The notes under the pieces: model-generated
What the model was told of the DNA's origin: nothing
The model's database searches: none
Seen by the model: only the letters and a program-made list of their open reading frames with translations
Assembly: GCF_932276165.1 (NCBI RefSeq)
Contig: NC_064006.1
Location: 7,082,501 to 7,146,500 of the forward strand
Direction of reading: 5' to 3'
DNA length: 64,000 nucleotides
Source: Plutella xylostella
Taxonomy: Eukaryota > Arthropoda > Insecta > Lepidoptera > Plutellidae
Translations under genes and position numbers: made by a program
Shown here: one piece after another, positions 9,582 to 19,754 of the stretch
Layout: each line of letters starts with the position of its first letter
Numbering within the stretch: the stretch's first letter is position 1

Positions 9582-11820
9582 CCGGCCTGCCTCTTCGCGG
9601 CAGTGCCGGTTGCACTCGAACGTAAAAGTACGCGTTATGTGTCGGAATAAATAAATTAAAATAAAATCCTTTAAAAAATAATAATTTTGGAGTGCGTGAA
9701 AAATAAAAGTTAATATAAATAAATAGCATAATTGGATGGCGCCTGGAGTCTGGAGCAGTACAATAAAATGGAGCTGACGGCTGGTGATGGAGCTGGAGAC
9801 AGACGGAGCAGGGAGACTGGTCTGATGGCTGATGTGAATCAGCGTGATGCGTTGACAACGTATGCGAGCAGTGCAGTGATGTCATCGTCAAAGTGTAACG
9901 TGATGAGTGCAGTGCGTAAAGTAAAAAAGTGAAGTGAAAACTTGCCATTGGTCATCCTTAATATGATGAAAGTTAAGTAAATAGTTCGTTAATGTAATGT
10001 AGGTTTTAGGTTTTTTTTTTTTATTCTACTTAATAGATTTATGAATTGTTTTTTTTAGTAGTCTCACTTATGTTTTTTTTAAATAAATTAATTGGATCTT
10101 TAAGGTATTAATTTTAATAATTAGATATATTTTAGAAACGATTGTTGACGACAACGACGGCAAAAAAATATATTAACAAAAATATTTAATAGCATTTAAT
10201 AATCACGAGGGGCTTACAAAACCGTAAAAACAGTTTACATTTACACTAATATAGACAAGAAAATATATGTATATTGACTATTTATCAATATTTAAAGAAT
10301 TATAAATACAAGGATGAAGGCATAACTCAATAAAGAGTGGTGGACTCTCTTTCTGATCATGGTGTGATCGAGCATCCACTGTGTAGAAATGCAGAAATTT
10401 TCCACAAAAGTAAAGAAATATTAAATAATAGTGCAAAGGTGCACAACGCGCAATGGACGCGATAAATATAAGCGTAGTATAGTATAGACGTACACGCATA
10501 ATAAGCATGGTGTAAATTATACATGCAAATATACAAATAAAAAAATACTTAAATAATGAGTAAAATACAACGTCGCAGAGACGATTACCGCGCCTAGAAA
10601 TTTCTAGTGATAACAAAAAAAATGCAAATATGCTTATTTGCTATCGATTATGACAAAAGCTCAAGCTGCTCAAGAGAAAAATCTCATAGAGCCAAGGAAG
10701 AATACTACTATTGATTCAAGGGTATCTAAATTGTGATTTTAATAATATACCTACTTAAAAATCGATAAATTTGCCGGAATTGACATTTATTTTTATGATT
10801 AATTATGAAAAAAAAAAAACATATTTATGAGACAAGACGCGATTATTTGCCTAAACTGCAGATTTTGTTACTCAATGTTAATTCCAGATCATGTCTGAAA
10901 CGAGCTTTCTTCATGAGGGAATTAGATATATTTTGTGACACTAAATAAAGGAATAGTGTAGGTATATTACGCACTAAATAAAATGATGATAAAATAAAAT
11001 GAATTATAATAATATAAAAACACAATTACTTACTATAAGTTCAATGATGAAAGACATACGTGGCCGTAGTGTATCTACGTGTAGTCAACGTAAAAATATA
11101 AAATACCTAATGTGAATGATAAATACTTACTGAAAAATATCAGTGAGTGGTAATTATATACCTGATATATGAAGACTTAGTAATGACAACTTTTACTTTA
11201 ATGTAAGTAATACTGTATTTTTTTTAATAAGTCGTCAACAATGCTGTTCTAATATTTAATAATAATAATATATATATATATATATGGCAAAAATACACAC
11301 TAGATACCAATATCTATGTTAAATTTCCATAATTGTTTAAGTTTAACTTGGAATTACCTATTTTAATTTATGTATATTCATAATCATTGTTGCAATAAAA
11401 ACATATTTTGTTCGCATCATCAATACACTCCAACGTGTCATATTTCAACTAGGATCTTGCCTGTTGTAATTTAAATCAAAACATGATCCATATTTGGAGA
11501 CAGGAATCTATTCAAAGGTCAAGTGCAGTACTCTATTATGTTATTAGATAACTGTTATGTTTACCAAAATTAAAAAAAAAAAAAAAAATTGTTAACTATA
11601 AAAAAATTTACATGTAATCATTTGAAATTACTTACTAAGTGAACTTACTTTTATTTAACCGAAATGTATCTTTAGAATATTTTATTATGTAATCCAAAAC
11701 CATGTAATCCTTAACTATTAAATAATTATTTAACCTTTAGTAGTAGTAAGTACCTATGTTGTAATTGCATTTTTCATTGTCTGTGTAATTTTAAAAAATA
11801 TTTGCAATATTTTTTCTCAA
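9582..11820. other. Interior of the LTR element, noncoding
   Basis: AT-rich DNA with homopolymer runs and a short TA run at about 11268-11284. A 66-codon plus-strand frame at 9732-9932 starts near the primer site, where gag would lie, but has no gag features. No recognisable domains. Confidence 0.6.
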
Positions 11821-11834
11821 AATTAGGGGGGTGG
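11821..11834 (+). promoter_or_regulatory. Polypurine tract
   Basis: AATTAGGGGGGTGG lies immediately before the 3' LTR, the position of the plus-strand primer. Confidence 0.75.
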
Positions 11835-12082
11835 TGTAGCATGTGACGTAGTACAATGCATTCCATAAATATTTGTAATACTATCTCTAAACAACATACG
11901 TCACAAGTCGCATACCTTCTATTTAATAGATAGCCAAACTAGACTTTATTGACATGTCTACGTCATAGCGCATTCCAGAATCTTCATATAAATATGTTAC
12001 TATTTTACTGAATAAAGAGAGTTTAATACAGTTAAGACACGACGCGTTATTCATTTCACTACTCCAAGCGCCCAACATCTCA
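11835..12082 (+). repeat. 3' LTR (248 bp)
   Basis: Identical to the 5' LTR by eye except for one missing T. It is followed by the AAAT duplication and then the right arm of the interrupted hairpin MITE. Confidence 0.93.
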
Positions 12083-12085
12083 AAA

Positions 12086-12104
12086 TTAGAATTTTCGCCT
12101 TCAG
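12086..12104. repeat. Right end of the MITE interrupted by the LTR element
   Basis: It complements the left MITE end at 9190-9210. Removing the LTR element and one AAAT copy restores the inverted repeat. Confidence 0.8.
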
Positions 12105-12242
12105 AATAGCTACCAATAACTAAATAAATAAATACATTTTTGGCACCTCCAATCCCTTTGGGTGTTATTTGTCGAGACGTTTCTGTTGCACTGGAGTGTC
12201 AGTGCAAAAGAAGGAAAGAAGGGTGTTAACATGTATATTGTG

Positions 12243-12352
12243 TATCTATCTATGTAGATATATCAGATATTCGATACCCATAGCCTGTAAGGCTCTACCT
12301 ACCCTGGGGCCGGATGGCTGTGTGTGAAATATCCCCACAAATTATTATTAGT
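12243..12352 (+). repeat. SINE family D, 3' fragment
   Basis: It carries GATATATCAGATATTCGATA, the CCCATAGCCTG block, CTGGGGCCGGATGGC and TGTGTGTGAAAT, matching the 3' half of the SINE at 51371-51650. The tRNA-like head is absent. Confidence 0.7.
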
Positions 12353-12403
12353 GAGACGAACCAACTACGAGTTAAATGTAGAGCTAAGTAATTATTATTA
12401 TTC

Positions 12404-12613
12404 ACTAGCTGTTCCCGCGCGCTTCGCTTCGCATTAAAAAGTTTTCCCGTGGGAATTCCGGGATAAAAAGTAGCCTATGTTCTTTCCCAGGGTCTAGACC
12501 ATATGTATACCAAATTTCATTCAAATCCGTTCAGTAGTTTTGGCCTGAAAGAGTAACAGACAGACAGACAGACAGACACAGTTACTTTCGCATTTATAAT
12601 ATTAGTTAGGATT
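12404..12613 (+). repeat. RTE-tailed SINE (Metulj-like)
   Basis: It runs from CTAGCTGTTCCCGCGCG through TTTTCCCGTGGGAATTCC, ATAAAAAGTAGCCTATG, TTCATTCAAATCCGTTCAG and a (CAGA) run to CATTTATAATATTAGTTAGG. I recall this layout from lepidopteran RTE 3' ends and the Heliconius Metulj SINEs. Other copies: 16348-16540, 19088-19214, 25044-25247, 51901-52119 and 54575-54756. Confidence 0.8.
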
Positions 12614-12619
12614 ACGAAC

Positions 12620-13270
12620 ACTCCCGCTAAGGCAGCTTAGCTTCTGCAACGTTTTGTGTCTACTTCGATTAAAGTTTTAAATCTCCAATTAAGGAATCCA
12701 TTTTCCAAATGAAGGAGCGTATTGTTTTAGCCGACATTCAGTTATGTCTCTGCTCGTATTGGAGCGCCTCTGGGTATTATGTCCGTGGATTATAACTGTA
12801 ATGGAAATGCTGCACTTAGATTAACAATATACGAACAAGATGCTGTGTAACATACATAAACAAAGCAAGAAATGGCCGCATATTGTTTACTGCCAAACCG
12901 TTTTAAGTTCAAACTAATGACAACCATTGTACCTACCACCAATGAATAAAGTAACAAATGTTGTAACCGATCTAATCCAACATAAGAGCACAATGCCTGG
13001 TAGAAGTGAGGTGTTATTTTTTGTCGATGACATTCACATTAAAAGTTCGTATAAAAATATCAATTCTTCAACGTCCAAGAAAATTTCACACTTTATACAG
13101 GGTGTAAAAGTGATGCTCGTGAAAAGTTCAACCGCAGTCATATTCTGCCCATTAAATCGAACAGCTTCCTCAAAGAAACATACCGTTGCCAATGAACTTT
13201 TTTTACGATCTCACCTACGAGTTTTATACTCGCTGCGAAATTTTGAATTTTTAGTCCGAATGTTTCTTCG
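12620..13270. other. Unassigned DNA with MITE-family traces
   Basis: No gene seen. 12920-13035 resembles 46100-46200 (CCAATGAATAAAGTAACAAA versus CCAATGAATAAGGTCACAAA). A TACAGGGTG motif stands at about 13096. These are traces of the CAGGGTG MITE family. Confidence 0.4.
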
Positions 13271-13273
13271 GGA

Positions 13274-13400
13274 AAGATAAAGATAAAGATAAAATACTCT
13301 TTATTGCACACAAACAGAAACAGTTTCACAAACATAGAAAAGAAATAGTACAATCGGGGCCTTATTACTAAAAGTAATATCTTCCAGACAACCACATAGA
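13274..13400 (-). repeat. LINE/SINE 3' end with conserved stem-loop
   Basis: On the minus strand, GGTTGTCTGGAAGATATTAC, a short loop and AATAAGGCCCC precede a tail ending in three TTTATC units. The same stem-loop occurs at 22266-22384, 29940-30055, 30853-30975, 34880-34960 and 36580-36700. It is probably the 3' recognition end of a CR1/Jockey-type LINE and its SINE partners. Confidence 0.6.
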
Positions 13401-13934
13401 TAGGAAATAGACAGTATGAAAATGGGTAACGTGTGAAAACAAGAGATGTTGTTCAGTGTGGCCAACTTAAAATTCACCAGTTTATTATCTATACTATACA
13501 CACTTAATAAGCGCTTAATGTAGAAACGTTTTCTATTATACCAGTCTTAGATTAAATATATACCTATTACCTACCTAAGAACGAATTAAAATATCGTACC
13601 AAAAGGAGGTTTAGGAAATCGAAAGTAAGTGTGTGCAAAATAAGGCTGTGTAACACTAATTTGAAAATCCAAAAACCTATCATTAACTAAACTAACAATA
13701 TTAACATCATTTTATCTACTTCCCTAAACAGTTTTTACAAATCTTAACTTCAAAAACACACCCTTACACTATCTAAGTTACATAATATGCTTAGGTCATC
13801 ATCTAGATGGCCTAGGTCCCTGCTTGTGGCTAGTGCCACTAGCTTCTAGACTAGCTATTTTAATATGGAAATGCATTTCTACTGGCATCTGCTCGAATAT
13901 TGAAACTGAATGCAATATGGCTTTAGATAGATAG

Positions 13935-14005
13935 GGTTTACTACATCTTTTGAAAATAAGGAAATACACTTAAGAGCAATGAAAAGTTCTAGTGATAATA
14001 ACACC
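13935..14005. repeat. 71-bp direct repeat, left copy
   Basis: It matches 14290-14360 with one mismatch (A versus T in CTTAAGAGC/CTTAAGTGC). The two copies flank a SINE exactly. Such a length is far beyond a usual retroposon target duplication. Confidence 0.85.
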
Positions 14006-14289
14006 AAAAAAAAAACACTCACTCACGTCTTGTACTAATGTACTCCCTTGCGGGGTAGGCAGAGGTGCATTGCTGCACCCACTTTTCGCCAGAGTGTTAT
14101 GTTTGTCCCAATGTAATAGGGGGCGGGCCTATTGCCAATTTACGGGCACATCCAAGACCCGAGAACAAATATCTGTGTTTAAACAAATATCTGCCCCAGC
14201 CGGGAATCGAACACGGGACCATCGGCTCAGTAGTCAGGGTCACTAACCACTACGCCATTCGGTCGTCACCTCTACGCCATTCGGTCGTC
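14006..14289 (-). repeat. SINE family A inside a 71-bp duplication
   Basis: The tRNA-like head is at the right (GGCGTAGTGGTTAGTGACC, then GTTCGATTCCCGGC-like). The body has the CGGGTCTTGGATGTG, GGCCCGCCCCCTATTACA and CCGCAAGGGAGTACAT blocks. The head start is partly repeated (GACGACCGAATGGCGTAG twice), and a run of ten A stands at the left edge. Confidence 0.8.
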
Positions 14290-14360
14290 GGTTTACTACA
14301 TCTTTTGAAAATAAGGAAATACACTTAAGTGCAATGAAAAGTTCTAGTGATAATAACACC
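14290..14360. repeat. 71-bp direct repeat, right copy
   Basis: Partner of 13935-14005. See the findings for possible origins. Confidence 0.85.
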
Positions 14361-14529
14361 GAATTACTCGTAAACGTATAAGATATGTTTAATGACGCTG
14401 TCTATAATATTGAAGTAGGGTACATAATCAGAATATTATCAACTGAAAGCGTAACTATTTCATCTAATGTTTAAAAAATAGGGCACATTTTGTAAGTATA
14501 ACTTTGTCATTGCTCGTGACTTTAGTTAA

Positions 14530-15175
14530 TCAGCAGGATTTCAAAAAAATATAATTATGAGATATTGGAGCTAGTTATTATTCTGGACCCTGTCAGCGAC
14601 TGATAACTTAATTAACCTAACTTGCTCATCCTTTCACCACGGTGACAAACTTAGACCAGCTCTAGTGTTTGTGTATTAACTATTTGCTCCACATTTTCTG
14701 GCTGAATTTTCGAATGCTATTTTCACAGTAACATATCATTCAAGATGAAATCGTAAAAAGTTACTTCTCAAATATATACACCCTGTATGGAGATCGGATG
14801 CAGAGTGTCATTGAAGATATGAATATGATATTTTTATACTGGCAACCCAGGAATTGAGAAAACAGAAAACTTACAGAAGAGGCATTCAATAATAATAGTG
14901 ACTATTATAAAAAGTATTCTAAACGTACCCTGTAAGGGCGCAGCAACCTGATAGCGTAGCACGGGGCGCAAGACGAACACGTCAAGACGCGACAAAAATT
15001 CTCCGTTGCGCTCGCTCTCGAGGCATGGCGATATGAGTGAGCACGGTGCAAAACTTTTGTCCTTCTTGATTTGCGCGTCTCGCGGCCTGTGCTAGCCTAA
15101 TTAAGAAGGGCTTAAAATTACTTAAGTACTTAATGTAACATGCATAAAATTAATAATAGTAATAATATTTATCTT
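14530..15175. other. Unassigned DNA
   Basis: A CACCCTGTATGG motif at about 14780 is a MITE-family end. 14935-15100 is more GC-rich, with an inverted pair: ACGGGGCGCAAGACGAAC at 14960 against a GCGCGTCTCGCGGCCTGTGC-like block near 15075. It may be a degraded foldback element. No gene seen. Confidence 0.4.
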
Positions 15176-15177
15176 TC

Positions 15178-15290
15178 AATGATGTATTTTCTGGCTACCC
15201 ATAGTACAGGGTATCCTAGTTTGGGAGCCAGGACACATTGTGTACCTACTTTCTTACAATAAAGATATTTTCATTTTCATTTTCTAGTAC
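15178..15290 (+). repeat. Probable LINE 3' end
   Basis: A GTACAGGGTATCCTAGTT segment, then ACAATAAAGATATTTTC with an ATTTTC-repeat tail, resembles the 3' untranslated end of a non-LTR retrotransposon. No coding part remains. Class is a guess. Confidence 0.35.
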
Positions 15291-15292
15291 GG

Positions 15293-15447
15293 GTTTTGCA
15301 ATTTAAGAAAACGAAAAAAGTTTCTTCTGTCATCTGCATACATTATCTGTCAATAGTTTCACAATAGTTTCCGCTAGAGGCGCCACTTAGTATGCGAGAA
15401 AACGTAAACTTTTATAGTTTTCATCAAACTATCAAACCTGTACTAGA
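15293..15447 (-). repeat. MITE with CTAGTACGGG ends and a CTCF-like motif, copy 1
   Basis: The ends CTAGTACGGGTTTTG and CAAACCTGTACTAGA are inverted repeats. Inside are CCGCTAGAGGCGCCAC (15371-15386) and ATGCGAGAAAACGTAAAC. A full copy in the other orientation is at 45384-45559 and a half copy at 54081-54168. Confidence 0.7.
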
Positions 15448-15598
15448 CTTTCTGTACTCACGATGTGTTGTAAGCGCTGGAAGTGTATTGGAACATTGAG
15501 ACACTCGGCTTTTCGCCTGAGGCGACATTTTACTTTCAATGTGTCCTCAGAGATGCGAAGTTGAAGGTTCTTTTTCTTTTCACTCCCAACAGAAAATA

Positions 15599-16289
15599 CA
15601 CTCACGAGCAATGATAAAGTTCCACTCACAAAATGTTTTTTTTAACCTTGAATATTTATGTGTTTTTCAATAAAGTCATATTGTTTCGAAAGCTGAAATA
15701 GGGGTAATACTAAACAACTTCTTTCGTACAAATTTTGAAAATTCAATGCATAATTTAGAGTGTCATTTATCTCTACCTGTGCGATAAAATACTGGTTGTC
15801 ACTGTCTAAAACACTGACTCTATTGGTACTCGTTATCTACTGGTATTCGTTTTTTTAGTTTTCAAAAAAAGTAGTATGAATTAATTGTCGTTTTTATAAA
15901 ATTCACTAAAGTATTTTCACCGACGACATCAAAAGCTGTATCAGTTACCTACAAGTGGTTACCGCGAGAATTCATTAAGGACCATCCAGTAAAGTGCTTT
16001 CGCACCCTACAAATACCTACTAGTCAATTTTAATCTAACACAGAGTATTAAAATAAAAGACAACTACTTACTGTGATCTTTCCACTTGAAAATGCTAACT
16101 GTGCACGATTTTACTGCTAAATTTTAAACAATTAATTTAAATTTACGTTTTTAGTTGGTAATATTCTGATGCACTGTTAAATATACTTCAATATTGCAGA
16201 CGCCGTTAGTAAGATAGTCTTTTCCTTTTTACAAGTAATTTTGTGCTTTTGTATGTGGAACTTTTTCATTGCTCATGAGTGTAATAATT
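15599..16289. repeat. Long member of the CACTCACGGG MITE family
   Basis: The ends CACTCACGAGCAATGATAAA and TTTTTCATTGCTCATGAGTG are inverted repeats with the GTTCCACTCAC/GTGGAAC extension. The interior of about 650 bp is longer than in the 234-240-bp copies and mostly unlike them, so it is either a longer source-like element or holds an insertion. The right 150 bp (AATATACTTCAATATTGCAG) follows the family pattern. Confidence 0.55.
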
Positions 16290-16347
16290 TCTTCCTAGCC
16301 AATTTTGAATACAGCAGACCTGAGTCAACACATACTTATACGCATAT

Positions 16348-16540
16348 CCTAACTAATCCTAACTAATATTATAAATGCGAAAGTAACTGTGTCTGCCTGT
16401 CTGTCTGTTACTATTTCACGCCAAAACTACTGAACGTATATGAATGAAATTTGGAACACTAGACCCTGAGAAAGAAAACAGGCTACTTTTTATCCTGGAA
16501 TTCCCACGGAAAAATCGCCGAAGCTCGCGGGAACAGCTAG
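16348..16540 (-). repeat. RTE-tailed SINE (Metulj-like)
   Basis: Minus-strand copy: CTAGCTGTTCCCGCGAGC at the right, ACTACTGAACGTATATGAAT in the middle, and a (GTCT) run and ACTAATATTATAAATGCG at the left. The tail unit (ATCCTAACTA) is repeated twice. Confidence 0.8.
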
Positions 16541-16544
16541 TTTC

Positions 16545-17735
16545 TTATAAACCTTACTAAAGGTAGACGCAGTCTTATAATGAACTACCTAAATGATGTA
16601 GGTCTAGATATCCTAGTTTGTGGTAAGGCAACCATTAGGTACCGCCGTGTAGGTAGGTATGAGGTAAACCGACCTCAATAAGGGTTATATTAATATTATG
16701 CAACCACGATATTGTGCTTGATATTGCGTAGGTAACTACGTGTTATGAGAAAAAGGAATCGCTTTAGCAGCTTATTTTTACTTCTATACAGAATCACTAT
16801 GATTTCATCAATGTATCATGGGGTTCATGAAATTTAACATTCGCGATTACTGACTACCATAGTTAAATGAGAATGGACAAATCTGACCCGCTTTCCAGCC
16901 ACTAGCCAAACCTATTTTTATTCAATGATAAATATGTTCTAAATGAGGATAAATATTTAAAAAAATGTAAACCACGATTAAATAAAAATACCTCTGGCGG
17001 GTCATGGCTCCGAAGAGAAATGGTCATTCTCCTTTGCTCAGTATGTCGACTAGGTACCTACATTGGACTCACAACGATAACGCCACTGATAAAATCCACC
17101 CTCTAGAATACTTTTTTTTTTTTTTTTTTTTTTATAAGAAATTGTTATCACTCCACAGACTTTATGTCCGTGCCTTTTGAAGAGTGGTAATTTTTATGAG
17201 ATAGTTTTTAATTCTTTTATCTACTTTCTACTCGGTAAGGAAGTTTCATTTATATATATATATATATATTCTATCTTTTATATATATTGTTCTTTTTTTT
17301 TTTTCTTTTTCCTTTTTCCCTTTTTTTTTTTTTCCACTGCTGGGGGAAAATCCACATGGACACCTGGGAAGAGGACCCAGGTAGTGTCGGGCGTTAACCG
17401 ACTAGTCGGTAGAATACTTTATTAAATAGCACTACAATACAATTAAACAAAAAAAAACACTTTTAGGTAAATACCGACAATCCACAAACCGTAGAGTGTA
17501 CACGAAAAAAAATAACGCTACAATGAATTTTAATATTTTTACTCGCTGAAGAAAATTAATCCAAGAACCCTTTTAATCCCATTATTTCCCTTGTTGAGGA
17601 ATTGCGAAACTGGATTATAAAATACAGATTTCCTCATTACGAACGCTACGATACTTAATTTCACCTATAACTGGTGCATTTCATTTTTTAACTTCTTCCC
17701 GAAAACCAGTTGTGACTTCCAATAAAACCTTCCAT
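16545..17735. other. Unassigned DNA with low-complexity tracts
   Basis: It holds a T run at about 17110-17133, a TA run at 17252-17269 and T-rich tracts at 17290-17331. These are followed by a GC-richer block (CACATGGACACCTGGGAAGA) that may be part of a LINE or SINE 3' region. No gene seen. Confidence 0.4.
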
Positions 17736-17738
17736 AAA

Positions 17739-17784
17739 GAGCTTTGTCCACGTCGTAATTCCAATTACGACGTGGACAAAGCTC
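17739..17784. repeat. Perfect 22-bp inverted repeat with a 2-nt spacer
   Basis: GAGCTTTGTCCACGTCGTAA TT, then CC, then the exact complement in inverse. The symmetry continues weakly outward (ATAAA/TTTAT). It would extrude as a 46-nt hairpin with no mismatches. Confidence 0.85.
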
Positions 17785-17789
17785 ACTTT

Positions 17790-18440
17790 ATCGCCATTCG
17801 CCATAAATACGGCGCTGTGATTAATGGGACGCACATAAAAAAAGTTTAAAGAAGTCGATAATGGATCCGTGCCGCGTGGCCAGATGGGGTTACCACCGCC
17901 GAACATTAACCATCCTTAAGCGGCGTATCGTGCAGCGTTTGTTAAGTCTGACTTAACTTGTATGCATCTGGCAGTCGAGTGACGCTGCTTATGGATTGTT
18001 AATTGCTAATGCGTCGGTGATGGTATGGTAGCTGATGATACATGATACATCACTCGAGAATGTTTCTTTTGTGCAGCATATCAAGCTTTGTCTTTGTGAA
18101 TATCAAAAGCTACATCAGCAGCATCGTTAAGGTCAAACCAAATTAACGAAACCTCGTGGTATGGGTTTGTTGTGTCCTTTTTAAAATCGTTTTATTTTTA
18201 GCGAACATTTCGCTATACATAGATGCCGTTCCATTTGTGTTTTAAATTTACAATTATTATTTGCTTTTCGTTTGGTATTTCAAACACGTATGTTATGTTT
18301 ATATTTAATGTTCTTGTTATTGTCCTGATGCGGGTGACAAAAGGCTTAAATGTAATTTTGTTTACACCGAATAAATTATGTGTCCTCTGAAAATGCATTA
18401 ATACATAATATAATAATAATAATATGCATAATATAATATG
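17790..18440. other. Unassigned DNA
   Basis: No repeat, open frame or RNA gene could be supported. Confidence 0.45.
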
Positions 18441-18445
18441 AATCT

Positions 18446-18612
18446 TGTTTTTCCCGCGAGCTTTGATCGGTCTTAAAAGGTTTTCCTGTTTTCATTACGG
18501 GATAAAAAATAGCCCATGTGTAAATCCAGGGTGTCAGATTCATCATCATCATCATCATCAGCCTATAGCAGTCCACTGCTGGACGGGTGTCAGATTACTA
18601 CATGCAAATTTC
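18446..18612 (+). repeat. Degraded RTE-tailed SINE with a nested 44-bp RTE fragment
   Basis: TTTTCCCGCGAGCTTTGATC and GGGATAAAAAATAGCCCATG identify the degraded SINE. At 18541-18584 it is interrupted by a fragment of an RTE 3' end lying on the minus strand. Confidence 0.6.
18541..18584 (-). mobile_element. 44-bp RTE 3'-end insertion with 12-bp target duplication
   Basis: The insert is six CAT units followed by CAGCCTATAGCAGTCCACTG and CTGGAC, the complement of the 3' end of the RTE copy at 41505-41870. GGGTGTCAGATT is repeated exactly at 18529-18540 and 18585-18596. The insertion is therefore complete, but reduced to the last few dozen bases of the LINE and its ATG tail. Confidence 0.85.
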
Positions 18613-18766
18613 AACCATCAATATGACCATAACCGCATCTCCGTGAATTTATTTAGTACAAATTTATTTAAGTTTATCTATTTAATTTTTCCAACAGCCT
18701 TAGCTTAGAGGTGCAGATCTAGTGCCACACCGACATGCTAAGAAGAAATTAACACCTCATCCCTAC

Positions 18767-18767
<1 letters not shown>

Positions 18768-18851
<84 letters not shown>
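18768..18851. repeat. (AC)n microsatellite, about 84 bp
   Basis: An uninterrupted CA dinucleotide run. The Val-Cys frame on the minus strand is a by-product. Confidence 0.97.
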
Positions 18852-18856
<5 letters not shown>

Positions 18857-19087
18857 ATTGTCCGCCACTGACCCAGTTGTCTAGGGTTGCCTCCCGACCG
18901 CCACAACCCTTATTTTTAACGAGAGTTGCTTGCAGCACAAACAACGTGTTTTCACATGTAAGCGAGAGAGTTGGAAAGTTAATTGTCTTCTAAAATTACA
19001 TGGATACTCACACTTTCTAGTTTAATGCGGAGTAAGCAGGTTCAATTAATTTTTCAGTTATTAGATTATTATAATGTAGATTGGCCA

Positions 19088-19214
19088 ATCCTACTAATAT
19101 TATAAAGGCGAAAGAGTTAGCTGACACCCTAGATTAACACATAGGCAACTTTTTATCTCGGAATTCCCACGGGAAAACTTTTTAAAGACAAGCGAAGCTT
19201 GCGGGAATAGCAAG
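19088..19214 (-). repeat. RTE-tailed SINE, degraded
   Basis: ATCCTACTAATATTATAAAG at the left, then ATAGGCAACTTTTTATC, GGAATTCCCACGGGAAAAC and GCGAAGCTTGCGGGAATAG. The mid-section with the (CAGA) run is deleted. Confidence 0.7.
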
Positions 19215-19282
19215 TTGACCATAAGGTCGTAAGGCCTTGGTCTCCTGTTTTATGCTATATGCGGCGTCCGACTTTGGCGTAA

Positions 19283-19479
19283 GGCCCGGGTCTCCTATTT
19301 ACGCCGTAGGTCGCGACCAGCGTCACGCCGTAGGCCGCGTCACGATGCTCACTATAGAAATGTACTGATGTGGTCTCCCTCACACGCCGACGTTGGCGCG
19401 TAAACGTAGTGAGCATCGCGACGCGGCCTACGGCGGTGACACTTGACGCGACCTACGAAGTAATTAGGAGACCCGGGCC
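19283..19479. mobile_element. 197-bp PIF/Harbinger-type MITE, copy 1
   Basis: The ends GGCCCGGGTCTCCTATTTAC and (in inverse) GGCCCGGGTCTCCTAATTAC form inverted repeats of about 75 bp, including CGCCGTAGG and CGCGTCACGATGCTCACT. TAA is duplicated at 19280-19282 and 19480-19482. The TWA duplication and GG start are features of PIF/Harbinger. Exactly the same length occurs at 58808-59004. Confidence 0.85.
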
Positions 19480-19754
19480 TAAACGTTTCGATCAACGTCT
19501 GGACGCCAGGAACAACGTCAGCGGTCAATCATAAACTATACGCGAACGTCGACGTCCTATTCACAATAGTAGAAGAACGGTGCTTGTGTGTGGTGCAGCG
19601 CGTTTTGTACTGACGCCAAACACAACGTTCACGCTCGAATGCTTCAAAATGCCTAGAGACGCGGCGCACGGTTTATTAACGCAGCCTACGGGGTCTACGC
19701 GCCAACGTCGGCGTGTGAGGGAGACCGCTTCAGTACATTTCTATAGTGAGCATT

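Larger units (their letters stand above)
9318..12082 (+). mobile_element. Complete non-autonomous LTR retrotransposon
   Basis: Two direct LTRs (9318-9566 and 11835-12082) bound a 2,268-bp interior. The interior starts with a primer-binding-site-like TGGCGACCGTGACAG with no spacer and ends in a purine-rich AATTAGGGGGGTGG tract. The host sequence AAAT is duplicated at 9314-9317 and 12083-12086. No gag, protease, reverse transcriptase or integrase frame is visible; the longest frames are short and lack known motifs. It would therefore depend on proteins from a related full element, in the manner of TRIM or LARD elements. The 4-bp duplication and TG...CA ends fit a Ty3/gypsy- or BEL-like integrase. 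The LTRs differ by one T, so the insertion looks recent. Strand is set by the primer site and polypurine tract. Confidence 0.92.
13967..14520. repeat. CACTCACGGG-family MITE interrupted by a SINE
   Basis: Left-end-like sequence (CACTTAAGAGCAATGAAAAG) appears twice, at 13967 and 14322, because of the 71-bp duplication. The right end, TTGTCATTGCTCGTGA, is at about 14505. The family interior (GTAAACG...TTTAATGACGCTGTCT) is recognisable from the copy at 34174. Confidence 0.6.

Noticed and set aside
9406..9948. 180-codon minus-strand open frame
   Set aside because: It lies across the 5' LTR and primer site of the LTR element, on the opposite strand, with no recognised domain.
18738..18944. Val-Cys repeat protein on the minus strand
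   Set aside because: It is a translation of the (AC)n microsatellite.
19226..19560. CRISPR-like or tandem array suggested by repeated CGTAGG and CGTCGC blocks
   Set aside because: The repeats are inverted arms of Harbinger-type MITEs with defined ends, not regularly spaced direct repeats with unique spacers.
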